The notes beneath the pieces are model-generated. The model did no database searches, was not told the origin of the DNA, and saw only the letters and a list, made by a program, of their open reading frames with translations. A stretch of 64,000 nucleotides of DNA from Maribacter huludaoensis. Its GTDB lineage: Bacteria > Bacteroidota > Bacteroidia > Flavobacteriales > Flavobacteriaceae. The position numbers were made by a program, and so were the translations under genes. Shown here piece by piece: positions 36,060 through 46,030 of this stretch (positions are counted from its first letter, which is position 1; every line of letters starts with the position of its first letter). The DNA lies in NCBI RefSeq assembly GCF_029350945.1, contig NZ_JARKMS010000002.1, positions 94,145 to 158,144 of the forward strand, given 5' to 3'.

Positions 36060-36509
36060 ATGGAAAAAGCGAACGAAATTAAAATTAGTTACAGTCAAAA
36101 AACTAACACCAAAAACCTTTTGAAAATTACTTCATCAACGGAAGCCAATCAGATAATTCAAAATTCTTGGGATCAAGACAATATTGAACTATTTGAAACT
36201 TTTAAAGTGATTTATCTTAACAATAGTAATGTAGTTAAAGGGATAAGTACCATATCAACAGGGGGTATTACAGGAACTATAATAGATATTAGATTGATAT
36301 TTGCTACAGCTTTAAAAACACTTTCTACCGCAATAATTCTTACACATAATCATCCAAGCGGTACCCTAAGACCTAGTGAGGCGGATAAAAGAATGACTGA
36401 AAAGATTATTAAAGCAGGGGAGTTGCTGGATGTAAAAGTTTTAGATCATTTGATTGTGACTCCGAATAAAGAATATTACAGTTTTGCTGATAATGGATTG
36501 ATAAAATAA
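36060..36509 (+). CDS. RadC-like JAB/MPN-domain protein
   Basis: A 149-aa protein from the ATG at 36060. A TTG at 35961 would add 33 residues without homology. The metalloprotease-like motif THNHPSGTLRPSEAD carries the JAMM His, His and Asp. The SGGITGT-like TISTGGITGTIIDIR precedes it. RadC-like proteins are very common in mobile elements of Bacteroidota; their role is unsettled. It ends the rightward backbone block and is convergent with hsdR. Confidence 0.85.
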   Translation: MEKANEIKISYSQKTNTKNLLKITSSTEANQIIQNSWDQDNIELFETFKVIYLNNSNVVKGISTISTGGITGTIIDIRLIFATALKTLSTAIILTHNHPSGTLRPSEADKRMTEKIIKAGELLDVKVLDHLIVTPNKEYYSFADNGLIK

Positions 36510-36544
36510 TGAATTTTTGAATTACGTAATTTAAAATATTTAAT

Positions 36545-36582
36545 AAAATTGTTTAGTATGAGAACTAATTTCATACAATTTT
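36545..36582. terminator. Imperfect hairpin between the convergent radC-like and hsdR genes
   Basis: AAAATTG (36545-36551) pairs with CAATTTT (36576-36582), and GTATGA pairs with TCATAC inside, with a four-base bulge. It lies between two gene ends, so it may terminate both transcripts. The T-run is short. Confidence 0.4.
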
Positions 36583-36627
36583 AGGTCTACCTGCATTTAT
36601 GTAATTTATGGATTGATAGTAATTCTT

Positions 36628-39600
36628 TTATTTTCTATTTTTCTTAAAATTCTCCGCTTGTGAGAATATTTCTTCATAAACTTCGTCTCTTTCTACCGGA
36701 GGATATCCAAACTCATCAAGTAGTAAAATCAATCCAACTTTTAAAGCTGCTTTAATATCGTTTCGTTTACTCCAATCAGGAAATTTTGCTTGACTGTCTA
36801 CTAGTTCTTTAACCTTCTTAGCTAACTCAATTAACTTTTCTTCTGGATAGGTAAAATCATATTTGCTACATAATTCTAATAAGATGTCGTAAAATGCTTT
36901 TTCCTCAAAGTCGATTCCGAGCTCGTCCCCTGCATTAAATTCATCACGTACTTGCATAATCATTTCAGTTAATGCTTCTGCTATTTCATCATAGACCTCA
37001 CTTCGTAAGATATCATTCTCGCTTCTGTCATTGTATCTAGCAACTAATGAGTCCATTTTTTTAGTAAAATCAACGCCTTTTACTTTATTTACTTTCTTCA
37101 TTTCCCCAATAGCTTTTGCTAATAGTTTTTGAAGAAGCTTAATTTTGGTATTTGGTAATTTTATCTTGTCTATTTTGGCTAAATAATCATCATCAAAAAT
37201 ATCTTGTTCAGCTTCTGTGTTTTCGCCTAGTTTAAATATTTCTTCTACACCATCACTTTGCAACGCATCTTTAATCATATCACGCACTTTTGCATTCATT
37301 TGTGCGGTATCTGGTGCATCTCCTCTTGTTAATTTGAAAACGATAGAACGAACTGCTAAATAGAAATGCGTATAATCTCTTTCCTCTTGCGAGAGCTTTT
37401 CACTTCCTGCACAAATGTCATAAGCCGCTTTTAAACGCTTTACTAAGCCCATAAAACGGGTTTCAGCTTCTTTAGTTACTTGTGCAAATTCTGCTGCTTG
37501 ATTTAAGGTGTGTAATTGGTCTAATGCCGAACCATTAAAATATTTACTATTGTCAAATTTGTGAAAGAACTTACTTAATAAATCCAGGTGATTACGAACT
37601 ATAATTAACGAAGATGCTATATCTTCAAAGTTGTCTTGGTCGCCTTTTCCGTATTTGGCTAAAGCCATATTCATAGCTTTTTTAATACCAATATAATCCA
37701 CAACTAAACCTTTGTTTTTACCTGCAAATTTTCGGTTTACACGAGAAATGGTTTGAATTAAATTGTGTTGCTGAATTGGTTTGTATATGTAAATACTGTC
37801 TAAAAATGGCACATCAAAACCTGTGAGCCACATATCTACTACTATAGCAATTTTAAAATTTGATTTTTCATTTTTAAACTGACGGTCTAGTTCTTTTCTG
37901 TACTCTTTTGTGCCTAAAGAATCATAGAGTTCTTTTGGGTCGTCTTTACCACGTGTCATTATCATTTTAACACGTTCCATAGGTTTAATTTCTTTTTTCT
38001 CTTTTTCTGATAGTTCAGCTCCTTCTTCCGCTTGTTTTATGTCTGCCCATTCTGGTCTAAGTGCAATAACATTTTTGTAAAACTCATAGGCAATTGGTCT
38101 ACTTGGGCAAACAAACATTGCTTTACCTTTTACCGTAGCTCCTTCATTAATTCTATTTTCATAGTGAGTGACGAAGTCAACTGCAATTTTTTGTAGCACA
38201 TCTGGGTCGCCCAAAATAGCATTCATATTTGCAGATTGCTTTTTGCTTTCTTCTACTTGATATTCATTTGCTCCAGCTTCGGCTGCTTCTTCGTAATACT
38301 TCTCAATTTTTTCTAGTTCGCTGTTGTTTAAAATTACTTTTGCGGCTCTACCTTCATATACTATTCTTACGGTGATTTCGTCTTTTACAGATTCTGTCAT
38401 GGTATAAGAATCTACTACTTTACCAAATACATCCAATGTGGCATCTATTGGTGTTCCTGTAAAGCCAACAAACGTTGCGTTAGGAAGTGAATCGTGTAAA
38501 TATTTAGCAAAACCATAGGTTTTCTTAACCCCTTTCTCGGTAACTTTTATTTTTTGGTCTAAATTGGTTTGACTTCTATGTGCTTCGTCACTTATACAAA
38601 TTACGTTAGTTCGGTTTGTTAGTAATTCTAAGTCTTCGGTAAATTTGTGTATGGTGGTTAAAAACACACCACCAGATTCGCAACCTTGCATTAGTTCTCT
38701 TAAATGACTTCGACTCTCAACACTTACAATACCATTATCACCTACATAGTTTTTAGCATTGGTAAATTGTTCAGAAAGCTGCGTGTCTAGATCCGTACGG
38801 TCTGTGATTAGTACAATAGTTGGATTTTTAAAATACTCGCTTTTCATTAATAAGCGCGTTAAAAACAACATTGTAAAACTCTTGCCACAACCTGTAGCAC
38901 CAAAATATGTCCCACCTTTGCCGTTTCCATCTGGTTTTTGAGCTAGTTTTATATTGTCATATAATGCTCTTGCCGCATAATATTGGGGATAACGACACAC
39001 AATTTTTTCATCTTTTTTACTGCTATCTGGTAGGTAAATAAAATTGCGAATAATATCTCTTAATCTGTTTTTATGCAACATTCCTTGAACGAGCGTAAAC
39101 ATAGAATCTATGCCATCTACATCTTTCGCTAATCCAGAAACACGTCTCCAAGCATAGTAAAACTCATAAGGTGCAAAAAATGAACCCGCTTTGTTATTTA
39201 CACCATCACTAATAACACAAAATGTATTGTAGATAAAAAGTTGTGGAATATCTCTCTTATAACGTGTTGTTAATTGTACATAAGCATTGTGAATGGTAGT
39301 GTTTTCTTGTATGGCTGTTTTGAATTCAAACACCACTAGAGGTAAACCATTGATGTAGAGAATACCATCTGGAATACGTTTGTGTGTACCTACAATTTCT
39401 AATTGATTGACAAATTTATAGATGTTATTATCGTCATAAGTTAATTCAGGTTCTGCAACTTTAATCGTTTCTATGCTTGCGCTTTTAACTTGTTTTTCTA
39501 AACCTGAAAAATCTATTAATTGTACGTAGATATCCTTTTCACTTGGGTCTTCTCTTTTTAAAATAAATCCATCTGAAAGCATACGAATAAAACGTTTATT

Positions 39601-39840
39601 ACTTTCATATAAATCAGAAGCAGGTAATGTTTTTAATTGTAGAATAATACCGTCTATCTCTGTACTAGAAATGTTTTCTCTTTCATATTTTGAAGCTAAA
39701 AACGAACGTAAATCGTCTTCCAATATAACTTCATCATCTGCACGATTTAGCGAATTGCCTAAATGGTGTGGATAGCCTTCATTTTCTAATAGTTCAGAAA
39801 AAGCGGTTTCTAGTTGTGCTTCTGTAAATTTTTGACCCAT
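36628..39840 (-). CDS. hsdR: Type I restriction enzyme R subunit
   Basis: A 1070-aa motor and nuclease subunit. The PD-(D/E)XK nuclease is intact (Asp158, Glu172 and Lys174 in VVFEFKTAI). The SF2 helicase has Walker A GATGCGKS (314-321), a DEAH box in CISDEAHRSQ (about 417), VGFTGTPID and QTISRVNRK. It translocates DNA and cleaves unmodified DNA with HsdM and HsdS. It is the last gene of a minus-strand operon (hsdM, hsdS, KAP, DUF262, hsdR) and starts nine bases after the DUF262 gene. Confidence 0.96.
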   Translation of the reverse strand: MGQKFTEAQLETAFSELLENEGYPHHLGNSLNRADDEVILEDDLRSFLASKYERENISSTEIDGIILQLKTLPASDLYESNKRFIRMLSDGFILKREDPSEKDIYVQLIDFSGLEKQVKSASIETIKVAEPELTYDDNNIYKFVNQLEIVGTHKRIPDGILYINGLPLVVFEFKTAIQENTTIHNAYVQLTTRYKRDIPQLFIYNTFCVISDGVNNKAGSFFAPYEFYYAWRRVSGLAKDVDGIDSMFTLVQGMLHKNRLRDIIRNFIYLPDSSKKDEKIVCRYPQYYAARALYDNIKLAQKPDGNGKGGTYFGATGCGKSFTMLFLTRLLMKSEYFKNPTIVLITDRTDLDTQLSEQFTNAKNYVGDNGIVSVESRSHLRELMQGCESGGVFLTTIHKFTEDLELLTNRTNVICISDEAHRSQTNLDQKIKVTEKGVKKTYGFAKYLHDSLPNATFVGFTGTPIDATLDVFGKVVDSYTMTESVKDEITVRIVYEGRAAKVILNNSELEKIEKYYEEAAEAGANEYQVEESKKQSANMNAILGDPDVLQKIAVDFVTHYENRINEGATVKGKAMFVCPSRPIAYEFYKNVIALRPEWADIKQAEEGAELSEKEKKEIKPMERVKMIMTRGKDDPKELYDSLGTKEYRKELDRQFKNEKSNFKIAIVVDMWLTGFDVPFLDSIYIYKPIQQHNLIQTISRVNRKFAGKNKGLVVDYIGIKKAMNMALAKYGKGDQDNFEDIASSLIIVRNHLDLLSKFFHKFDNSKYFNGSALDQLHTLNQAAEFAQVTKEAETRFMGLVKRLKAAYDICAGSEKLSQEERDYTHFYLAVRSIVFKLTRGDAPDTAQMNAKVRDMIKDALQSDGVEEIFKLGENTEAEQDIFDDDYLAKIDKIKLPNTKIKLLQKLLAKAIGEMKKVNKVKGVDFTKKMDSLVARYNDRSENDILRSEVYDEIAEALTEMIMQVRDEFNAGDELGIDFEEKAFYDILLELCSKYDFTYPEEKLIELAKKVKELVDSQAKFPDWSKRNDIKAALKVGLILLLDEFGYPPVERDEVYEEIFSQAENFKKNRK

Positions 39841-39849
39841 CCGTTACAT

Positions 39850-41640
39850 TTATAAACTTTCGTAATATGCTTTTAATTTCTTAGACATCAGCTTACGCCT
39901 TTCTTCTAAAAAACTTGTGTAATCTTGGTGTGTTGCCTCTTTAACAAAAGACGGAATATCGTTAGCTCTAATATTTTCTTCTAAAGCATCTTTAGTATCT
40001 ATAGTGCTGATTTCATTAATCCCTTCGTTTATTTGGGTTTCTATTTTGCTTAGGTATTCAACGGGTGGCATTTTACCTACTTTTATATTGGTGGCTTGTT
40101 CTGTGTATACAAAATTTGCTACTTGGTTGTATGCTTTTTGTGAGTACCCGTTGGCTATTAAATATTGCTTAGGGAAAATGTGATGAATATCCCCGCGTTG
40201 CTCAATAAGGCTGGTAATAGTCATTGATTTAGATAAGAAAGCCACAGCATTACTATTTACTTGAGCAGCCAAATACAAGGTATAGGCGTTATTGTTTACA
40301 CTAGAACTTTCTAAGTCGTTAATTAAACCAAAATCCCAGAAGCCCTCGCCCAAATGAGCTTGCTCCATTTGTAACAAATAGGCGGCAATACCTTTTTCGT
40401 TAATTTGTTTTATGTCTTCATCTATTCTAGATTCTGCGGAACCTGAATAACGCCCAATAAATATGGATAAGACTAACCATCTTTTTACATAGCCTTGTAT
40501 TTCTGGTTCACCCATTCCTTCATCACGTAATTTTAGGTATAAGGCGTAGGCAAAGTTTAGACTGTTTTGTGATGAAATAAGCTTTCTGCTTATTAACCCA
40601 GTCGATTTTAATATCATTACAAACCTTTGGTAATTGGTTTGGTTAACAAAGGCTTCTAAGCCTTCTGAAAGCTTATTGTAACTGGCAGCTGCAATTTCAT
40701 TTTCGTAAGTTCTGGTTTCAAAATTTCTACCAGATAACAAAGCTACCAAATCACTAAACTTACCGCGGCTAAATTTAAAAGTGAACGCTACACGGAGCAT
40801 ATCTATATAATCAGGGCAATACAAGTCGTCATTACCCGTAGCCATCCATTTAATGGCTTTATAGTAGTTACTTTCTGCAAAATTGGTGTCGTTATCTACA
40901 ATATGTTTGTTGAAACCTTTATCTACCAATAAACGGCAGAAATAATCTACCATTTTACGCATTTTGTTCCCGCCGTGTTGCTCGTCTGAAGCAATTTTAG
41001 ACATTACAAAATCTGCATTACTTAGTACCACACCTTTTTGATTAATACGAATAAAAATTTCGGTTACCGTATCTATATCTAAACTGGCATCAAGCTCAAT
41101 AATACCAACTTGTTTACTTTTTATTTTTTTTAGATTTTCAATTCTATCTTCTATTAAATCTTCATCAGCTTCTGGGTTATCTTTTAAGTATTGACGAATG
41201 GCTTTGGTAATAGAAATTTCATCATTTACAATAGGATTGATGTTGTTGATCCATTCTGGACTTCTTTCTTTTGCTTTGTTTAAAACCTCAAAAGCTTCTG
41301 TTAATGGATTAAAGGCAATGCGAATATTAATTTCTTTATAGTTTTTGTTTAACACCCGTTGCCCAACTATAGCGGCTGTTAAAGCCGTAATACGTTGTTG
41401 CCCATCTATTAAAACTTTTTTACCCGCCGATAACTCTCCATTTTTTAATTTAACATCAGGATTTCGCCAAGTAATAATATAACCTACAGGATATCCTTGA
41501 TATAAAGAATCTATTAAATCTCTAACTTTTGCAGCTTTCCAAACAAATGGGCGTTGAATTTCTGGTATGGCGATATCGCCAGATTTTATCCAACTCAATA
41601 AGGTTTCTACGGGTTGTTGATGAACACTATATTTTGCCAT
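39850..41640 (-). CDS. DUF262/HNH (GmrSD-like) protein inside the type I RM operon
   Basis: A 596-aa protein starting at the ATG at 41640, three bases after the KAP stop. A TTG at 41646 is less likely. The N-terminal DUF262 has IPEIQRPFVW (25-34), YPVGYIITW and the ParB-like NTPase motif DGQQRITALT (79-88). The C-terminal part has the HNH-type DIHHIFPKQYL (about 480). This architecture is that of GmrSD-family type IV restriction and related defence proteins. Being inside hsdS-hsdR, it probably adds a second antiphage activity, perhaps against modified DNA that escapes the type I enzyme. Confidence 0.9.
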   Translation of the reverse strand: MAKYSVHQQPVETLLSWIKSGDIAIPEIQRPFVWKAAKVRDLIDSLYQGYPVGYIITWRNPDVKLKNGELSAGKKVLIDGQQRITALTAAIVGQRVLNKNYKEINIRIAFNPLTEAFEVLNKAKERSPEWINNINPIVNDEISITKAIRQYLKDNPEADEDLIEDRIENLKKIKSKQVGIIELDASLDIDTVTEIFIRINQKGVVLSNADFVMSKIASDEQHGGNKMRKMVDYFCRLLVDKGFNKHIVDNDTNFAESNYYKAIKWMATGNDDLYCPDYIDMLRVAFTFKFSRGKFSDLVALLSGRNFETRTYENEIAAASYNKLSEGLEAFVNQTNYQRFVMILKSTGLISRKLISSQNSLNFAYALYLKLRDEGMGEPEIQGYVKRWLVLSIFIGRYSGSAESRIDEDIKQINEKGIAAYLLQMEQAHLGEGFWDFGLINDLESSSVNNNAYTLYLAAQVNSNAVAFLSKSMTITSLIEQRGDIHHIFPKQYLIANGYSQKAYNQVANFVYTEQATNIKVGKMPPVEYLSKIETQINEGINEISTIDTKDALEENIRANDIPSFVKEATHQDYTSFLEERRKLMSKKLKAYYESL

Positions 41641-41642
41641 TA

Positions 41643-44600
41643 TCAATTATTTTTTGGGTCTGTATTTTCATCACCAGAATCTTTGGTTTCAGCTTTTATT
41701 ATAAAACCAAGCTCTTTGGATAATTTTTCAATTTCCTCCTTGTCTATTCTTGCCTTTAAACCATCTCTAAAATCATCTTTAGATTTACCAGAACTACTCA
41801 AAATTATTTTAATTCTTCCAGAATTATTCTTCATTATAGATACACATTCATCTGAATCTAGTAATTCTGTTTTAAAAATTGTTCGCACAACATCGCTTGC
41901 TTTATCCTCTAAGCTAGCGTGTGCTAAAAGGGCTTCTGAGAAAAGAATAAAAATTTCATTTGTTATATTATTATTCTGAATTAAGCGATCACGTAAACTT
42001 TTTAATGTATTATCTAAATCTCTTTCACTTTTTTCAAAACTTTTAAGTAACCATTCTACGATTTCTTTATTATCTATTTTTGAATCATCTGCTATTTTTA
42101 ATAATACTGAATCAAAGACTTCTAAAGCAAAGCGATTCCAATTGATAAATCCAATAGTTTTTAATTGTTTGAATAACTTACGGTTTAAATCGCTGAAGCT
42201 TTCTTCCCATTCATCTTTAGATTTATCTTTATAATGATTGTTAAATACTTCTATTACTTTAGAAGCTATCTCTGATGAGCTGCCTTTAAGAATTGATAAT
42301 ATTGAAGGCTCTAGTTTTAAAAGTCTAGCTTCATCCAGTTCATTTGAGTCTTCTATTTGTAGCGTATTTAACAATTCTTCTGCTTCAATTTTATTCGTAT
42401 TACAAATAGCAATAATATTCTCTAAAATTGGCTCTATGGAATAATCTCTGTGGGTTGGATTTATTTGAATTAGCTTATTAACAACACCAATGGTTAATTT
42501 ATTAGTGAAAGAAATAGAGCCAACTAAAAAATCACTATAACTTATGTACCATTCTAATTGATTGGCTACTTCATCATAGAACTCTTCATTTTCGCTATTC
42601 AAAACTTTGTTATAGACAGCATTGTATGCTGTGTTGCTACTTGTCAGTAATGATAAACGTAACGCAGCTAAATCAACATAAATATTATCTCCAATTGTTG
42701 CACCGTTTACCATATGATGTATATCAGCATCAAGTATCTTTGACTTGACATCTAGTTTTGTGTTAGCTGTTAATTTTAACTTTTCTAAAATTTGAAATAA
42801 TATATTTTCATCTCTGTTGTTTGGAGTAATATAACTGATAAGTTTTTTGTGGAACTTAGTTAACTTTAGAGGGGTTTTAATAAATTTCACAAAAGAAGTT
42901 TCTGCTAAATCTTTAGCCTCAAAAGTAATTAAGTAATCATCAATCTTTTCAATTCCACAGTTTAATTTATATTTGCTATATTCTTCTTCTTTATAATCAA
43001 TTATTGTTTTTATTTTTTCTGGATTTACAGATTTAGATACTAAGTGATTAAAAGCTTTAAGATTCAAATTATTTTTGGCACAATATTGTACGACTTTATC
43101 AATATTATCTACATAATTAATAATTTCAAATTCGTCGTTGTCTAACCACAAACTTTTTAAGATACTAGTTAACCAATCTTTTTGCTTTTTTGAGGTAAGG
43201 TTTTTAAGAAGAGTTAATTGATAATTTTCTACTTTACCTAAATTTAAGTCATTAGATTGAAGATTTGAATATATGATGTTCCAAATCAAACCTTTTTGAC
43301 TGGCACTAATGTTATCATTTTCAGACAAGCTATCTAATACTATAATTGGCTTTCTATAATCTTCCAATTCAGAAACTACTGGCTTAATTATATATTTAAA
43401 AGCAGGTATTTCTTGAATTTCTTTAAATACATTAATTTCATTATTTATTAAACTGTCACGTAATCGATTTTTATAGATTACCTCAATTGCATTATCTGAA
43501 TCAATTTGATAAGCGAGTGCTGTTATATACTTTGGAAAATCTTCATCATTTTTATAAATAGGTTCGAGTCCATTTAAATAATTTAACTCGGTAATTGTGG
43601 AAAGTGTATTATCCAGTATTTTTTCTTGACACAATAAATATATAGCTATATACCTATCTGGTATTTTATCATCGATTAATTTAATTGAAATAAAATTATT
43701 GATAAAAGAAACAATTTCTCTTGGTGTTATCGCTGTATTTAATATTTCATAAGCTTGCTCTACTCTTTCAAATTCATTTTCATCATAGGTTGCAAATGCA
43801 GTTTCCCAATTATTTTTAAAAAACTCTTTCCAACTAGACATTATTGGTGGTGCAACCCTAAAAACAATATCAAATGTTTTATTAATGTAATCATCTGCAT
43901 AATTTGTGTTCTCATCACCATTTAGTTCAGAAAACGCATTTTTAATATGCTTTCTATCAAAAGGAATAATTACTTTAATTTTTTCATACTTCTTCTCAGC
44001 AAAAAAAACGTGTATGGAGGACCAAACGTTTAAAATGTGTTTTTTAGGTAATCTGTCAAAATTATCAAGAACCAAAACTAAATTTTTATTCAAGTCATAA
44101 TCAATTTCTGTCATCCACTCTTGAAAATCTTTTACACTTGGTTCTTCTTCTGAAATACTCTCAATTTTAGTTTCTTTCTTTTGCTTATTTGTGTAAATCT
44201 GAAAAGTTTCTTGAGCTGATAGTTTAAATGAATTCCAAAAACCATTGCAATAAATCCAATTTTTTACCAGGTTCCAGACATAAATACCAATAACAATAAA
44301 GATTGGACTTAGAACTAATACTATTTTCCAAAAGATGCTTTCTATTTTTAACCAATCATCCAGTTCTCCTCTAAAAGTGGTTACTGTCGAAGCATAAACA
44401 ATAGCAAAAAGTGAAAATATAAAGCCTACACTTAGATATGGTAGGTTTTCTGTCGTAACCTCCTTCTTCTTTGATAATAAAATTGTCAACTTTTTTTCCC
44501 ATTTTCCCTTTTTAATAAAGTTATTTTCTTTTTTAGTCAAGTAATTAGTTAACTCTATTAAAAGGGAGCGTCTTTGTTCATCTTCTTGATGTCCCCAAAC

Positions 44601-44816
44601 ATCATAAATAAAAAATATATGGTCAATTAGTTTGTCTTCTACAATTTTTACAAGATTACTTTTACCAACTCCCCAACCTCCATCAATACCAATCACTTGA
44701 AAAGTGTTTTCTTTTATAATATTAGTAATTACATTAGAAGTTCTTTCTTGAGATTTACCTTCAAACAAATCTTTTCCTAAAGGTTTATTTTCAATAAATT
44801 TATATTTCTTACTCAT
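41643..44816 (-). CDS. KAP-family P-loop NTPase inside the type I RM operon
   Basis: A 1057-aa protein. Walker A is GGWGVGKSN (46-54), Walker B is LVLVLDNFDRLP (about 250), and VPFD-like IIPFDRKHIK follows. Two transmembrane helices (about 124-145 and 163-185) lie between Walker A and B, which is a KAP-family hallmark. The long helical C-terminal half has no recognised domain. KAP NTPases recur in defence islands. The gene begins 14 bases after hsdS and its stop is three bases from the DUF262 gene start, so it is co-expressed with them. Confidence 0.88.
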   Translation of the reverse strand: MSKKYKFIENKPLGKDLFEGKSQERTSNVITNIIKENTFQVIGIDGGWGVGKSNLVKIVEDKLIDHIFFIYDVWGHQEDEQRRSLLIELTNYLTKKENNFIKKGKWEKKLTILLSKKKEVTTENLPYLSVGFIFSLFAIVYASTVTTFRGELDDWLKIESIFWKIVLVLSPIFIVIGIYVWNLVKNWIYCNGFWNSFKLSAQETFQIYTNKQKKETKIESISEEEPSVKDFQEWMTEIDYDLNKNLVLVLDNFDRLPKKHILNVWSSIHVFFAEKKYEKIKVIIPFDRKHIKNAFSELNGDENTNYADDYINKTFDIVFRVAPPIMSSWKEFFKNNWETAFATYDENEFERVEQAYEILNTAITPREIVSFINNFISIKLIDDKIPDRYIAIYLLCQEKILDNTLSTITELNYLNGLEPIYKNDEDFPKYITALAYQIDSDNAIEVIYKNRLRDSLINNEINVFKEIQEIPAFKYIIKPVVSELEDYRKPIIVLDSLSENDNISASQKGLIWNIIYSNLQSNDLNLGKVENYQLTLLKNLTSKKQKDWLTSILKSLWLDNDEFEIINYVDNIDKVVQYCAKNNLNLKAFNHLVSKSVNPEKIKTIIDYKEEEYSKYKLNCGIEKIDDYLITFEAKDLAETSFVKFIKTPLKLTKFHKKLISYITPNNRDENILFQILEKLKLTANTKLDVKSKILDADIHHMVNGATIGDNIYVDLAALRLSLLTSSNTAYNAVYNKVLNSENEEFYDEVANQLEWYISYSDFLVGSISFTNKLTIGVVNKLIQINPTHRDYSIEPILENIIAICNTNKIEAEELLNTLQIEDSNELDEARLLKLEPSILSILKGSSSEIASKVIEVFNNHYKDKSKDEWEESFSDLNRKLFKQLKTIGFINWNRFALEVFDSVLLKIADDSKIDNKEIVEWLLKSFEKSERDLDNTLKSLRDRLIQNNNITNEIFILFSEALLAHASLEDKASDVVRTIFKTELLDSDECVSIMKNNSGRIKIILSSSGKSKDDFRDGLKARIDKEEIEKLSKELGFIIKAETKDSGDENTDPKNN

Positions 44817-44830
44817 AATTTTCTGGCTAT

Positions 44831-46030
44831 TTAAACTTCTACTATTGTCATTTTTGCTAATAATAAACTTTGCACTTCTTGGAGGGTTTTTGTTTGATTA
44901 CAGTTGTCAAAAATCATAGTATCAATTTTGTTAATTTTTATTTCAAATAAATTGGCTATGATTTTATTATATATAACTTTCAAATCAAACAATTCATCTT
45001 TATTTATTGAACTAAAAATAGTACCTGTTCCTTTATTTGAATCGAATAATTTTTTATAATCCTTCATCAAATAAAAAGTATAACTAATTTCATTACTTCT
45101 AATTGACGCTAAACCTCTTCCAATACAACAATCAGTATTTGCAATATTCAAATCTCCTACGGGTGCTCGAACAGACATTAAAATATCTCCTTTTTTTGCT
45201 AATCTTTTCGGTTCAGAAGTATAACTTCTTATTGTTGGTATTCTAAAACCAAAATCAGTTCTACCTTGATAAAAAATTTTCCCATTACCTAAATCGTTAT
45301 AACTTCCTCCACTTGGTGATTGTCCCATAGTTATCTTAGAAACGTCTTTTAATCTCTCCACACTCCACCCAACAGGAATCTCCTTATCCAATTCTTCATT
45401 ATACACCATTTTACCTCCCGAAGATTTATACCCTTCGGCTCCGCTCAGGCTACCATCTTTATTAAGCACAGGAAACTCAAAATCTACAAACCAATGTTTG
45501 TATAAGGCTTGTGCCGTAGCCTCTAGGTTGGTGTTTATTTTGTCGTTGAGTTGTATGCGGTTGGTTACGATGTTGTACTCATCTACAATTTGTTGTTGTT
45601 TTTCTATGGATGGGATGGGTAATGTTACTTCACACATTTCATCATAGTCAAAAAATTCGTGAGCAGAGCCGTGTGACCTAAATCTTGCATAACGGTCAAA
45701 TTCTGGTCTACGAAACCACATCATTAGATATTCAGAATTTAAAATATTTTCATCTTTTGATTTGAATATTCTATATGAAGGAGAAACAATACAATCTTCT
45801 TTAAAACGTAATGCAATGGAAATTCTATCTCCATTTCTAGTAGTTGCTCTATTGAAAGCAAACTGCCCTGTTCTAACTATTCTGTACTTTGATAAATCAA
45901 CTCCAATTGTATTTGTTTTAGCTTTTTGAAAATATTTTCTATTGCTAATTCCTTGAAGTAACTTTATTTTATTTCCAATATTTTTTTCATTACAAGGTTC
46001 GATGTAATCGCCCAAACGTTTATAATTCAT
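44831..46030 (-). CDS. hsdS: Type I restriction specificity subunit
   Basis: A 399-aa subunit giving sequence specificity to HsdM and HsdR. It has two target-recognition domains with conserved helical spacers. The first TRD ends with LPIPSIEKQQQIVDEYNIVTN, and the central conserved region is ATAQALYKHWFVDFEFPVLN. The second TRD starts near VPVGWSVERLKDVSKI and ends in a coiled C-terminus. It overlaps hsdM by 11 bases. The full length argues for an active enzyme. Confidence 0.93.
   Translation of the reverse strand: MNYKRLGDYIEPCNEKNIGNKIKLLQGISNRKYFQKAKTNTIGVDLSKYRIVRTGQFAFNRATTRNGDRISIALRFKEDCIVSPSYRIFKSKDENILNSEYLMMWFRRPEFDRYARFRSHGSAHEFFDYDEMCEVTLPIPSIEKQQQIVDEYNIVTNRIQLNDKINTNLEATAQALYKHWFVDFEFPVLNKDGSLSGAEGYKSSGGKMVYNEELDKEIPVGWSVERLKDVSKITMGQSPSGGSYNDLGNGKIFYQGRTDFGFRIPTIRSYTSEPKRLAKKGDILMSVRAPVGDLNIANTDCCIGRGLASIRSNEISYTFYLMKDYKKLFDSNKGTGTIFSSINKDELFDLKVIYNKIIANLFEIKINKIDTMIFDNCNQTKTLQEVQSLLLAKMTIVEV

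Noticed and set aside
31101..36509. Self-transmissible conjugative element (ICE)
   Set aside because: Channel genes for a type IV secretion system are absent; only mobilization and coupling functions are seen.
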